From Rhodospirillaceae bacterium (GTDB lineage: Bacteria > Pseudomonadota > Alphaproteobacteria > Rhodospirillales > Casp-alpha2), in NCBI GenBank assembly GCA_002706405.1, contig PALN01000067.1:1-61921 (forward strand): a stretch of 61,921 nucleotides of DNA, in the 5' to 3' direction. Below the pieces are notes generated by a model. The model saw only the letters and a list, made by a program, of their open reading frames with translations, searched no databases and was not told the origin of the DNA. Of the stretch, positions 1-11,244 are shown one piece after another. The first letter of the stretch is position 1. Each line of letters begins with the position of its first letter. The position numbers and the translations under genes were made by a program.

Positions 1-1
1 C

Positions 2-744
<743 letters not shown>

Positions 745-805
745 CCCCGTCCAATCGGGGATGAGTCCGAGTACGGGAAACAATCCACCGCTTTCCTTCG
801 GACTC
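745..805 (+). terminator. Two nested inverted repeats after the TPR gene
   Basis: A 5-bp stem (CCCCG at 745-749 with CGGGG at 756-760) starts at the TPR stop codon, and a second pair (GAGTCCG at 763-769 with CGGACTC at 799-805) follows. Neither is followed by a convincing T run, so a terminator or mRNA-stabilising role is only a guess. Confidence 0.25.
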
Positions 806-887
806 GGATTCCAGTAAACCGCTGGCAGCCGCGCGGCGTTTGCCGCAGGTGCTGCCTGACCACCCCGAAGAACGGAAGAAACCGATC

Positions 888-1355
888 ATGGATGCGCTTT
901 ACTTTGAGGACTTCACCCCCGGCCGAAAATTCCGCACCCGCGGCATGACCTTGACCGAATCCCAGATCATGGAATTCGCCTGGCAATGGGATCCGCAGCC
1001 CTTCCATGTCGATGCCGAAGCCGCCGGCGCAAGCCAGTTCGGCGGCATCATCGGTTCCGGATTTCAGACCCTGTTGGTCGCCTTCCGCCTGTGGTTCCAG
1101 GAAAACATCATGAACGAATGCTCCATGGGATCGCCGGGGCTGGACGAAATCCGCTGGCTGCTGCCGGTGCGCCCGGGCGACACCCTGCATGTCGAGGCCG
1201 AGGTGCTGGAATCCCGCACCTCCGAATCAAAACTCGATCGCGGCTATACCAAGATCAAATACGCCGTCGTCACCCACAAGGGCGACACGGTGATGACCTA
1301 TGTCGCCAACCATATCTTCGCCCGCCATCCGGCCGGCGACGACCGGCGCATCTGA
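888..1355 (+). CDS. MaoC-type (hotdog) dehydratase family protein
   Basis: A 155-residue single-hotdog protein of the MaoC/(R)-specific enoyl-CoA hydratase family, which hydrates or dehydrates acyl thioesters. The hydratase-2 signature region is visible as WQWDPQPFHVD near residues 34-44, with an Asp and His at the expected catalytic spacing, followed by GGIIGSGF. The ATG at 888 is preceded by GGAAG at 874-878 and gives the normal family length; the open frame extends 16 codons further upstream without a site. It lies between the two formaldehyde-oxidation genes, but nothing in the sequence ties it to that pathway. The natural substrate is unknown. Confidence 0.85.
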   Translation: MDALYFEDFTPGRKFRTRGMTLTESQIMEFAWQWDPQPFHVDAEAAGASQFGGIIGSGFQTLLVAFRLWFQENIMNECSMGSPGLDEIRWLLPVRPGDTLHVEAEVLESRTSESKLDRGYTKIKYAVVTHKGDTVMTYVANHIFARHPAGDDRRI

Positions 1356-1416
1356 ACCGTCCCGTTTCCCCACGCGGCATTTGAATTTTATCGCCCAGAA
1401 AGCCATCATTCGAACC

Positions 1417-2271
1417 ATGGAAAAGATATCTGAAAACAAGTCGTTCGGTGGATTGCAGACGGTCTGGGAACACCAGTCCGACATCTGCGCCTGTCCCATG
1501 CGGTTCGCGGTCTACACGCCGCCGGCCCTGCTCGAGGGAACGGCGAAAGGGCCCGTGCCCGTGCTGTGGTGGCTGTCCGGCCTGACCTGCACGGAAGAAA
1601 ACTTCACCGTCAAATCCGGGTTTCAGAAATACGCCGCGGAACACGGCCTGATGGTCGTCGCGCCGGACACCAGCCCGCGCGGCACCGAGTTGCCCGGCGA
1701 ACATGACGATTACGATTTCGGGTCGGGCGCCGGTTTCTACGTGAACGCCACCCGCGATCCCTGGTCCGCTCATTACAACATGTACAGCTATGTGACCGAG
1801 GAACTGCCCGACGTGGTGTTCAACGGCATCGGCGGCGGCAACCGCGCGCGCCAGGGCATTTTCGGCCATTCCATGGGCGGCCACGGCGCCCTGGTCATCG
1901 CATTACGCGAACGGCGGACCTATACCTCGCTGTCGGCCTTCGCGCCCATCGTGGCGCCAGCCAGCGTGCCGTGGGGCGAGAAAGCCTTTGCCGGCTATCT
2001 GGGCGACAACAAAGACCGGTGGCATGAATACGACGCGACCGAACTGGTCAAATCGGGCCATTTCTTCGCCGGCGACATCCTGATCGACCAGGGCACAGCC
2101 GACCCCTTCCTGGAACCGCAGTTGAAACCGCAGGTGTTCAAGGACGCCTGTGACGACGTTGACCAGCCCTGCACGCTGCGCCTGCAGGACGGCTACGACC
2201 ATTCCTATTTCTTTATCGCCACCTTCATGGCCGACCACATCGCTCACCACGCCAAGGCGCTGAACAAATAG
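1417..2271 (+). CDS. fghA: S-formylglutathione hydrolase
   Basis: A 284-residue alpha/beta hydrolase of the esterase D family, which cleaves S-formylglutathione to formate and glutathione after the class III alcohol dehydrogenase step. The nucleophile elbow GHSMGGHGA places Ser at about residue 152, the acid is Asp in GTADPFL (about 229) and the His is in GYDHSYFF (about 262). The segment WWLSGLTCTEENF is typical of the family, and the length fits the usual 275-285. The start MEKISENKSFGGLQ matches family N-termini; the longer upstream frame overlaps maoC and is discarded. Cytosolic. Confidence 0.95.
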   Translation: MEKISENKSFGGLQTVWEHQSDICACPMRFAVYTPPALLEGTAKGPVPVLWWLSGLTCTEENFTVKSGFQKYAAEHGLMVVAPDTSPRGTELPGEHDDYDFGSGAGFYVNATRDPWSAHYNMYSYVTEELPDVVFNGIGGGNRARQGIFGHSMGGHGALVIALRERRTYTSLSAFAPIVAPASVPWGEKAFAGYLGDNKDRWHEYDATELVKSGHFFAGDILIDQGTADPFLEPQLKPQVFKDACDDVDQPCTLRLQDGYDHSYFFIATFMADHIAHHAKALNK

Positions 2272-2302
2272 CGGCCCCCGCCTGCGATTAGGCAAAGAAG
2301 AA

Positions 2303-2324
2303 GGCCGGCCCAAGGGGACCGGCC
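2303..2324 (+). terminator. GC-rich hairpin downstream of fghA
   Basis: GGCCGG (2303-2308) and CCGGCC (2319-2324) form a perfect 6-bp stem around a 10-nt loop 31 bases after the fghA stop codon. No strong T run follows, so it is a weak or Rho-assisted terminator candidate. Confidence 0.35.
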
Positions 2325-2597
2325 CGAGTTTCAGGGAGGAGGGAAGCCGGTGGACCGAGCGGTGGGCCCGGTCACTGGCTGTGGCTTTCCCGCGGACGGC
2401 GCGGAATTTTCTTCCTGCGCCTAAGCTGTTGTCCCAGCAGCGAAATCCGCGAGCGCCACTGTGGAAAAATTACCATTCCCCCAAGCAAATACAAGATGAC
2501 CAGAAGTCATATGGCCATAAGTAATACTTAATATATCTGCGGCCGACCGGGTGACGGCCGGTATTTGGCGGAAATTGGGGCGTTTCGGGGGTAGGAT
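2325..2597. other. Non-coding gap between fghA and tRNA-Gly
   Basis: No credible gene. The first part is GC-rich, while about 2460-2540 is clearly AT-richer than its surroundings (runs such as ACTTAATATAT). As the tRNA is transcribed leftwards, this stretch lies downstream of it; the AT-rich part may hold a tRNA terminator, but I cannot define one. Confidence 0.4.
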
Positions 2598-2672
2598 TGG
2601 AGCGGGCGAAGGGGATCGAACCCTCGACACCGAGCTTGGGAAGCTCGTGCTCTACCACTGAGCTACGCCCGC
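2598..2672 (-). tRNA. tRNA-Gly (anticodon CCC)
   Basis: Read on the minus strand, the seven-base acceptor GCGGGCG pairs with CGCCCGC. The D arm (GCTC AGTGGTA GAGC), anticodon arm (CGAGC TTCCCAA GCTCG) and T arm (GAGGG TTCGATC CCCTT) all fold. The loop TTCCCAA gives anticodon CCC, which reads the GGG glycine codon. The discriminator is T and the CCA end is encoded at 2598-2600. Confidence 0.95.
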
Positions 2673-2902
2673 ATCCGGTCACGCGCTCGTTGCGCGTTGA
2701 TCCTGGGCGCAGTCTATAGGTCATTGCCTTGGTCGACGCAAGCGGGCCCAAGGGGTCGCCGCACACGGCGCGCTCACAAAAATGTTTATGGCCGGATCCC
2801 CGGCGGTTCGGTTACAGCTTTCCATTGCTTCTATTTGAAAAACCGTCCCGGACATGCGTCCGCCGGGCACATCGCGGCCCCGGGGCCGCCAGGAAACGCA
2901 AC

Positions 2903-3865
2903 ATGGTTCAGGCAATGCTGGCCGAACGGCCGGCCCTCGATACGAAAAAGTTCCAGAATCCCGAGGTCACCGCCAAGGGCGAGGCCCGCGCCAGCGTGGC
3001 CTTGGCGGGCCTCAGCACCCTGTGGATCAACACGGGGTCGCTCTGCAACATCGAATGCGACGGCTGCTATATCGAGAGCGGGCCCCGCAACGACCGCCTG
3101 GCCTATATCACCCGGGCCGAGGTTGCGGCCTTCCTCGACGAGATCGAACGGAACCGCCTGGGCACCGATGAAATCGGCTTCACCGGCGGCGAGCCCTTCA
3201 TGAACAAGGACATGGCCGCCATGGCCGGGGACGCATTGGCGCGGGGCTTCCGCGTGCTGATCCTGACCAACGCCATGGCCCCCTTGTGGCAGAAACGGGC
3301 GGCGGTCGCCGACCTGGCCCACCGCCACGGGCGGGCGCTGTCGCTGCGCGTGTCCATTGATCATTTCACCCCCGAAGGCCACGAAGCGGTCCGCGGCGCC
3401 GACAGCTGGGCACCCATGATGCGGGGCCTGAAATGGCTGGCAGATCTGGGCGTGACCCTGTCCATCGCCGCCCGCCAGCCGGCCGGCGAGACGGAAGACG
3501 AAACCCGCGCCGGTTTCGCCCGGCTGTTCGCGGCCGAAGGCATCGCCCTCGACGCCCAGTCCCCGGCCGATCTGGTCGTCTTCCCCGACATGGACGCGAC
3601 CGCCGACGTGCCGGAAATCACCACCGCCTGCTGGAACATTCTCGGCGTCGACCCGGCAGACATCATGTGCGCCACCACCCGCATGGTGGTGAAGCGCAAA
3701 GGGGCCGATGCCCCCGTCGTGCTGCCCTGCACGCTGCTGCCCTATGACCGCCAGTTCGAGATGGGACCGACCCTGACCGACGCCCGGGGCCCGGTGCATC
3801 TCAACCATCCCCATTGCGCCACTTTCTGCGTGCTCGGCGGCGCCAATTGCTCCGGAGGCGACTGA
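2903..3865 (+). CDS. Radical SAM protein of unknown substrate
   Basis: A 320-residue radical SAM enzyme. The [4Fe-4S]-binding CX3CX2C motif is CNIECDGC (Cys 48, 52 and 55), followed by FTGGEPFMN, the glycine-rich SAM-binding strand typical of MoaA/SPASM-like enzymes. The C-terminus has extra cysteines (HCATFCVLGGANCSGGD) that could ligate an auxiliary cluster. The ATG at 2903 has AGGAAA at 2891-2896 in front of it; the open frame extends 58 codons upstream but without family-like sequence. Four bases separate its stop codon from the next gene, a metallophosphatase-like protein with its own Cys cluster, so the two are probably co-translated and functionally linked. The reaction is unknown. Confidence 0.85.
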   Translation: MVQAMLAERPALDTKKFQNPEVTAKGEARASVALAGLSTLWINTGSLCNIECDGCYIESGPRNDRLAYITRAEVAAFLDEIERNRLGTDEIGFTGGEPFMNKDMAAMAGDALARGFRVLILTNAMAPLWQKRAAVADLAHRHGRALSLRVSIDHFTPEGHEAVRGADSWAPMMRGLKWLADLGVTLSIAARQPAGETEDETRAGFARLFAAEGIALDAQSPADLVVFPDMDATADVPEITTACWNILGVDPADIMCATTRMVVKRKGADAPVVLPCTLLPYDRQFEMGPTLTDARGPVHLNHPHCATFCVLGGANCSGGD

Positions 3866-3869
3866 ACCC

Positions 3870-4757
3870 ATGGCCGACCTAACCCGCCCCGCCCTCGACC
3901 TCGGCCGTCTCGACGGCCCGGTCCTGTTGTTCGGCGGCCCCTATTCCAACCTGCAATCCACCCAGGCGCTGCGCGCCGAAGCGGACCGCCTGGGCATCCC
4001 CGCCAGCCGGGTCATCTGCACCGGCGACGTGGTCGCCTATTGCGGCGATCCGGACGGAACCCTCGACGCGATCCGGGACTGGGGCTGCGCCGTCGCCATG
4101 GGCAATTGCGAGGAAGCGCTGGGGGAAGGCGGCGACGACTGCCGCTGCGGTTTCGAAAAGGGATCGCAATGCGATCTTCTGTCCGTGCGCTGGTTCGCCC
4201 ATGCCAGCAGCCGCGTGACGCCCGCCCATAAGGCCTGGATGGCGGCCCTGCCCCATCCCATCACCTTCGAGATGGCGGGCGCCAAATTCGCCGTGGTCCA
4301 CGGCCATTCCCGCGATATTTCCGAATGGGTATTCGCCTCGACACCCCAGGCCGAAAAGCGCGTGGCCCTGGACGATCTGGGCGTGGACGGCGTGATCGCC
4401 GGCCATTCCGGCCTGCCCTTCACCCAGGTGCTGGACGACGGACGCCTGTGGCACAATCCCGGTGTCATCGGCGTGCCCGCCAACGACGGCACGCCGCGGG
4501 TCTGGTATTCCGTGCTGGAACCCGCCGCGAACGGCATCACGATCCGCCATCTGGCCCTGGATTATGATGTCGAGGGCGCCCGGGCCAGCATGGCCAGGGA
4601 AGCCCTGCCCGACGCCTATCGCCAAAGCCTGAAAGACGGCCTGTGGCCCAATCTGGACGTGCTGCCGACGGCGGAATCGGCCCTGACCGGCAAGGCGCTG
4701 GCGTTTGCCCCGCTGACCTGGGTCCGGCCGGAAAAGCCCGTCGGGAAGGTTGCCTGA
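3870..4757 (+). CDS. Metallophosphoesterase-fold protein with altered first metal motif
   Basis: A 295-residue protein with the motif order of calcineurin-like phosphoesterases of the YfcE/MJ0936 type: GDVVAYCGD (residues 52-60), GNCE (78-81, normally GNHE), VVHGHS (142-147), AGHS (177-180). The first motif, normally GDxHxN, reads GGPYSN at 22-27, so the Asp and His that bind the metals are absent, and the GNHE histidine is Cys. Cysteines at about 91, 93 and 101 form a small cluster. Canonical two-metal phosphatase activity is therefore doubtful; the protein could bind another metal or act as a partner of the radical SAM enzyme four bases upstream. Fold assignment is firm, activity is not. 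Confidence 0.8.
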   Translation: MADLTRPALDLGRLDGPVLLFGGPYSNLQSTQALRAEADRLGIPASRVICTGDVVAYCGDPDGTLDAIRDWGCAVAMGNCEEALGEGGDDCRCGFEKGSQCDLLSVRWFAHASSRVTPAHKAWMAALPHPITFEMAGAKFAVVHGHSRDISEWVFASTPQAEKRVALDDLGVDGVIAGHSGLPFTQVLDDGRLWHNPGVIGVPANDGTPRVWYSVLEPAANGITIRHLALDYDVEGARASMAREALPDAYRQSLKDGLWPNLDVLPTAESALTGKALAFAPLTWVRPEKPVGKVA

Positions 4758-4769
4758 CGGCCGGTTAGG

Positions 4770-5243
4770 TTACTTGTAGCGGATTTCGCAGATTTCGTAG
4801 GCTTTAGAGCCGCCGGGGGCGGCGACCTCGACCGAATCCTCGGGCGCCTTGCCGATCAGCGCGCGGGCCAGGGGCGAGGTCACGGAAATCTTGCCCTTTT
4901 CCAGGTCGGCTTCGTGCTGACCGACGATGCGGTAGGTCACTTCCTTGCCCGTATCCTCGTCGGCAAGCACCACCCAGGCCCCGAACCGAACCGTGTCGCC
5001 GGCCATTTCCGAGGTGTCGATGACCTCGGCCAGACTGATCGCGGCTTCGAGCTCGGCAATGCGGCCTTCGATGAACCCCTGCCTGTCGCGCGCCGCGTCG
5101 TATTCGGCGTTTTCCGACAGGTCGCCATGGGCCCGTGCCTCGGCGATCGCCTGGATCACGGCCGGACGGTCCACGGACTTCAGGCGCTTCAGTTCGTCTT
5201 CGAGGGCCTGAAGACCCTCGCGGGTCATCGGAAGTTTGTTCAT
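4770..5243 (-). CDS. greA: Transcription elongation factor GreA
   Basis: A 157-residue GreA that rescues backtracked RNA polymerase by stimulating transcript cleavage. The N-terminal coiled coil holds the acidic tip in ARAHGDLSENAEYDAARD, including the two acidic residues (D and E of DLSENAEY) essential for cleavage, followed by the globular FKBP-like domain. The ATG at 5243 is preceded by CAGGAGAG (5251-5258 on the complement), and gives the family's usual 157-160 residues; the open frame runs 11 codons further upstream. It lies downstream of carA-carB on the same strand, a common alphaproteobacterial order, but has its own 103-bp upstream gap. It converges with the metallophosphatase-like gene. 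Confidence 0.97.
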   Translation of the reverse strand: MNKLPMTREGLQALEDELKRLKSVDRPAVIQAIAEARAHGDLSENAEYDAARDRQGFIEGRIAELEAAISLAEVIDTSEMAGDTVRFGAWVVLADEDTGKEVTYRIVGQHEADLEKGKISVTSPLARALIGKAPEDSVEVAAPGGSKAYEICEIRYK

Positions 5244-5295
5244 CTCACCGCTCTCCTGCGCCGATCCGCGCGTCAAAACACAAAATCATGGTGCC

Positions 5296-5317
5296 GGCCC
5301 TTATTTGATTAAGGGCC
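5296..5317. repeat. Perfect inverted repeat between carB and greA
   Basis: GGCCCTTA (5296-5303) pairs with TAAGGGCC (5310-5317) around a 6-nt loop. It sits between the carB stop and greA start. On the minus strand it could be a carB terminator or attenuator, but no T run follows directly. Confidence 0.4.
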
Positions 5318-5346
5318 CGTCTATCACCGGATCATGCTGGATTGGT

Positions 5347-8613
<3,267 letters not shown>

Positions 8614-8625
8614 GGTTTTCTCTCA

Positions 8626-8997
8626 TCACAGCACGAAGCGCTTCAATCCGTCCTTTAGCAGCTTCGAATTGAAGTTGATCAACAGCCCCGTCGAAAACCC
8701 GCCGAACCGCAGGTAGGTCAACACCTGGGCCTCGTGAACGGGCATCAACCTTTCGACGCTCTTGATCTCCAGCAACAAATCCTTCTCGACGACCACGTCC
8801 GCGCGAAACCCGCTTTCCAGCTTCGTGCCCTTGTAAGCCACCGACACCGGCAATTGCCGTTGAAAGTCGATTAGGGCGTTCGCCAGTTCCTGGCACAGAC
8901 AATCCTCGTACACGCTTTCCAGTAATCCCGGACCGAGCGTCTTGTGAACCTCGATGGCCAGGCCGATCACTTTGTCCGTGAGTTGGTCTTTCGCCAT
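8626..8997 (-). CDS. GxxExxY family protein (PD-(D/E)XK-like)
   Basis: A 123-residue protein with the family signature GLLESVY (Gly24-x-x-Glu27-x-x-Tyr30) preceded by EVHKTLGPG. Further on, RADVVVEKDLLLEIKS supplies Asp67 and Glu77-x-Lys79, the arrangement of a PD-(D/E)XK nuclease core, and LINFNS is also typical of the family. Its biological role is not established. It stands 12 bp upstream of carB on the same strand and is followed upstream by a long inverted repeat built from CACAGAG-like units, a repeat type that often accompanies these genes. I infer that gene and repeat entered the carA-carB operon as one insertion. Confidence 0.88.
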   Translation of the reverse strand: MAKDQLTDKVIGLAIEVHKTLGPGLLESVYEDCLCQELANALIDFQRQLPVSVAYKGTKLESGFRADVVVEKDLLLEIKSVERLMPVHEAQVLTYLRFGGFSTGLLINFNSKLLKDGLKRFVL

Positions 8998-9033
8998 GTC
9001 GCTTCGCTCACAACGGCCTCAGGCCGGGATAAC

Positions 9034-9157
9034 TTATTAATCAGACACAGAGCCCACAGAGATTCCACGGAGGACACGGAGCGACCTCGACCGGATCGGC
9101 AAACTCGTTCTTCTCTGCGATCTCCGTGTCTCCTCTGTGCTCTCTGTGTCTTAATTA
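9034..9157. repeat. Imperfect long inverted repeat made of CACAGAG/CACGGAG units
   Basis: The left arm (about 9034-9081) reads as a short series of 8-10-base units, ACACAGAG, CCACAGAG, CCACGGAG, ACACGGAG. The right arm (about 9111-9157) carries the complementary units (TCTCCGTG, TCCTCTGTG, CTCTGTGTC) in reverse order, so the transcript could form a hairpin with arms of about 45 nt around a 30-nt centre. Both outer ends run into TTAAT-like sequence (TTATTAATC on the left, TTAATTAC on the right). It lies between carA and the GxxExxY gene. Confidence 0.85.
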
Positions 9158-9206
9158 CTCAAGTGAACCGGTCCTCGCCCTTTCCGGGCGCCAACCGCGT
9201 ACCCGG

Positions 9207-10391
9207 CTAGTCTTTTTCATCCATCAGCGCGACGAACCGTTTGAAGAGATAGTGCGAGTCCTGCGGGCCTGGGGAGGCTTCCGGGTGGTATTGCACGGAG
9301 AACACGGGCTTGCCGTCGACGCGCAGGCCTTCGAGGGAGCCGTCGAACAGCGAGCGGTGGGTTTCGACCACGCCGGCGGGCAGGCTGTCGCGTTCGACCA
9401 CGAAGCCGTGGTTCTGGCTGGTGATTTCGACCTTGCCGGTTTCCAGGTCCTTGACGGGCTGGTTGCCGCCGCGGTGGCCGAGATGCATTTTCGAGGTCTT
9501 GGCCCCCAGCGCCAGGGCCAGGATCTGATGGCCCAGGCAGATGCCGAACACGGGCAGGCCCGTGGCCATCACGTCCTTGACCATGGGCACGGCGTATTCG
9601 CCGGTGGCCGCCGGGTCGCCCGGACCGTTGCTAAGAAAAAGCCCATCGGGTCGATGGGCCAAAATTTCGTCCGCCGTGGCCGTTGCCGGCACCACGGTGA
9701 CCTTGCATCCCTCGGAGGCGAGGCAGCGCAGGATGTTCTGCTTGGCGCCGAAATCGACGGCGACGACGTGATGCTTGGGCGCCGTCTGCTTGCCGAAGCC
9801 TTGGCCCAGTTTCCACGCCGTGGTGTCCCAGGCATAAGTCTGGGCGCAGGACACGTCCTTGGCCAGATCCAAGCCCTTGAGCCCGGGGAAGCTCTGGGCC
9901 ATGGAAATCAGTGCCGGAATGTCCAAGGGACCGTCGTCTTTATAGGCGACGACCCCGTTGGGCGCCCCGCCGTCGCGGATCAGCCGCGTCAGCCGGCGGG
10001 TATCGACCCCGGTGACCGCTGTCAGGCCGTAGGATTTCAGCCAGGCGTCCAGATGCTGGGCCGCGCGCCAGCTGGCCGGGTCGGTGATGTCGGCGCGCAT
10101 CACGGCCCCCCGCGCCGCCGGCGTGATCGTTTCCATGTCTTCCGGATTGGCGCCGACGTTGCCGATATGGGGGAACGTGAACGTGATGACCTGACCGGCG
10201 TAGGACGGATCGGTGAGAATCTCCTGATAGCCGGTGATCGAGGTGTTGAAACAAACCTCGCCGACGGAGGCTCCCGGCGCACCTGCGCCGCGACCCCAGA
10301 AAACCTCACCGGACGCCAGCACCAGGGCCGCGTTTGCGTTCGGTGGTTGAGCGGCCACGGTCGTGGTCGCGGGCTTGGTAGCTTCGGACAT
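9207..10391 (-). CDS. carA: Carbamoyl-phosphate synthase small subunit (glutaminase)
   Basis: A 394-residue glutamine amidotransferase subunit that hydrolyses glutamine and channels ammonia to CarB. The N-terminal CarA domain includes GEVCFNTSITGYQEILTDPS (about 44-63). The class I amidotransferase domain has the nucleophile Cys285 in FGICLGHQ and His369/Glu371 in QYHPEAS. The ATG at 10391 is chosen because MSEATKP opens a normal-length protein; an extra 26-codon frame upstream is arginine/proline-rich noise. It has a short variable N-terminal extension (TTTVAAQPPNANAA) before the conserved domain. It is separated from carB by 593 bp holding the GxxExxY insertion. Confidence 0.97.
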   Translation of the reverse strand: MSEATKPATTTVAAQPPNANAALVLASGEVFWGRGAGAPGASVGEVCFNTSITGYQEILTDPSYAGQVITFTFPHIGNVGANPEDMETITPAARGAVMRADITDPASWRAAQHLDAWLKSYGLTAVTGVDTRRLTRLIRDGGAPNGVVAYKDDGPLDIPALISMAQSFPGLKGLDLAKDVSCAQTYAWDTTAWKLGQGFGKQTAPKHHVVAVDFGAKQNILRCLASEGCKVTVVPATATADEILAHRPDGLFLSNGPGDPAATGEYAVPMVKDVMATGLPVFGICLGHQILALALGAKTSKMHLGHRGGNQPVKDLETGKVEITSQNHGFVVERDSLPAGVVETHRSLFDGSLEGLRVDGKPVFSVQYHPEASPGPQDSHYLFKRFVALMDEKD

Positions 10392-10616
10392 ATGACTTTT
10401 TCGGGCTGGGGTTGGACCAAGGCGCCCGGGCCTCGCCTGCGGCGGCGACCCTGAATGCGTTGGAAACAAGCTTCTACGCGTGTCCCGGTATCAGGTCAAG
10501 ACTCGTTTCAGAAAAAATATCGTTATATTTCAACAAATTAAAGAATCGGATGGCGTTTGCCTTGGGGGTCAATTTGGGCTAGGGTCCGCAACTTCCGCCA
10601 CAACCGGGATATACCC

Positions 10617-11072
10617 ATGCTACGCGAGCAGATTTCGGCTGCGCTGAAGACCTCCATCAAGTCCAAGGAAGCCTGCGCCACGGCCACGCTGCGGCTGATC
10701 AGTGCGGCCATCAAGGACCGCGACATCGCCGCCCGCGACAAGGGCAATCAGGACGGCATTTCCGACGAGGAAATCCTGAGCCTGCTGCAATCCATGATCA
10801 AGCAGCGCCATGAGAGCGCCGACGTCTATGAAAAGGGCGACCGCCAGGACCTGGCCGACCGCGAGCGCGAGGAAATCGCCGTCATCGAGCGGTTCCTGCC
10901 GGCGCAGATGTCGGCCGACGAAATCGTCGAGGCCGTCGAGACCGTGATCAAGGACACCGGCGCCGACTGCATCAAGGACATGGGCAAGTGCATGGGGGCC
11001 TTGAAGCAGAAGTACGCCGGCCGCATGGACTTTTCCAAGGCCAGCGCCCTGGTCAAGGACAAGCTCTGCTAG
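10617..11072 (+). CDS. GatB/YqeY domain protein
   Basis: A 151-residue stand-alone YqeY protein, related to the tail domain of the GatB subunit of tRNA-dependent amidotransferase. Typical segments are MLREQISAALKTSIKSKE at the start, RHESADVYEKGDRQDLAD in the middle and ERFLPAQMS before the C-terminal helical domain. The ATG at 10617 gives the usual length of about 150. YqeY next to dnaG-rpoD is a recurrent arrangement in alphaproteobacteria. The function remains poorly defined; binding of tRNA is inferred from homology. The upstream gap (10392-10616) divergent to carA contains an AT-rich stretch near 10510-10550 that probably holds the promoters. Confidence 0.88.
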   Translation: MLREQISAALKTSIKSKEACATATLRLISAAIKDRDIAARDKGNQDGISDEEILSLLQSMIKQRHESADVYEKGDRQDLADREREEIAVIERFLPAQMSADEIVEAVETVIKDTGADCIKDMGKCMGALKQKYAGRMDFSKASALVKDKLC

Positions 11073-11139
11073 CCCGCGATTCGCGCGGCGTTTCCCAAGC
11101 GAAATCCATACGAACAGGCTGTGGATGACTGAAGAATCA

Positions 11140-11217
11140 CGGGGATAAGACCCGCGACTCCACTACTGCGTCCACCCCCTTATTATGGGTATGGTCACAG
11201 GTTCGAATCCTGCCCCG
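11140..11217 (+). other. tRNA-like remnant (T-arm) directly upstream of dnaG
   Basis: ACAGG TTCGAAT CCTGC at 11197-11213 is a near-perfect tRNA T arm with the invariant TTCGAAT loop, preceded by GGTC as in a normal variable loop. CGGGG at 11140-11144 could pair with CCCCG at 11212-11216, about one tRNA length apart, and ACCCC/TGGGT can form a faulty anticodon stem. The D arm is wrong, pairing is incomplete and there is no CCA. It is not a working tRNA; a decayed tRNA or chance resemblance are both possible. Confidence 0.25.
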
Positions 11218-11244
11218 AAACCGATGACAGGCGCCCCATCACCG

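Noticed and set aside
9034-9157. The CACAGAG repeats as a small CRISPR array
   Set aside because: Units are 8-10 bases, degenerate, directly adjacent and mirrored; there are no spacers of even length and no cas genes.
11140-11217. A functional tRNA in front of dnaG
   Set aside because: Only the T arm is good; the D arm, anticodon stem and acceptor do not pair properly and CCA is absent. Kept only as a remnant candidate.
11185-11244. Upstream start for dnaG at 11185 or 11224
   Set aside because: The added residues come from the tRNA-like sequence and are not part of the primase family N-terminus, which begins at the ATG at 11245.
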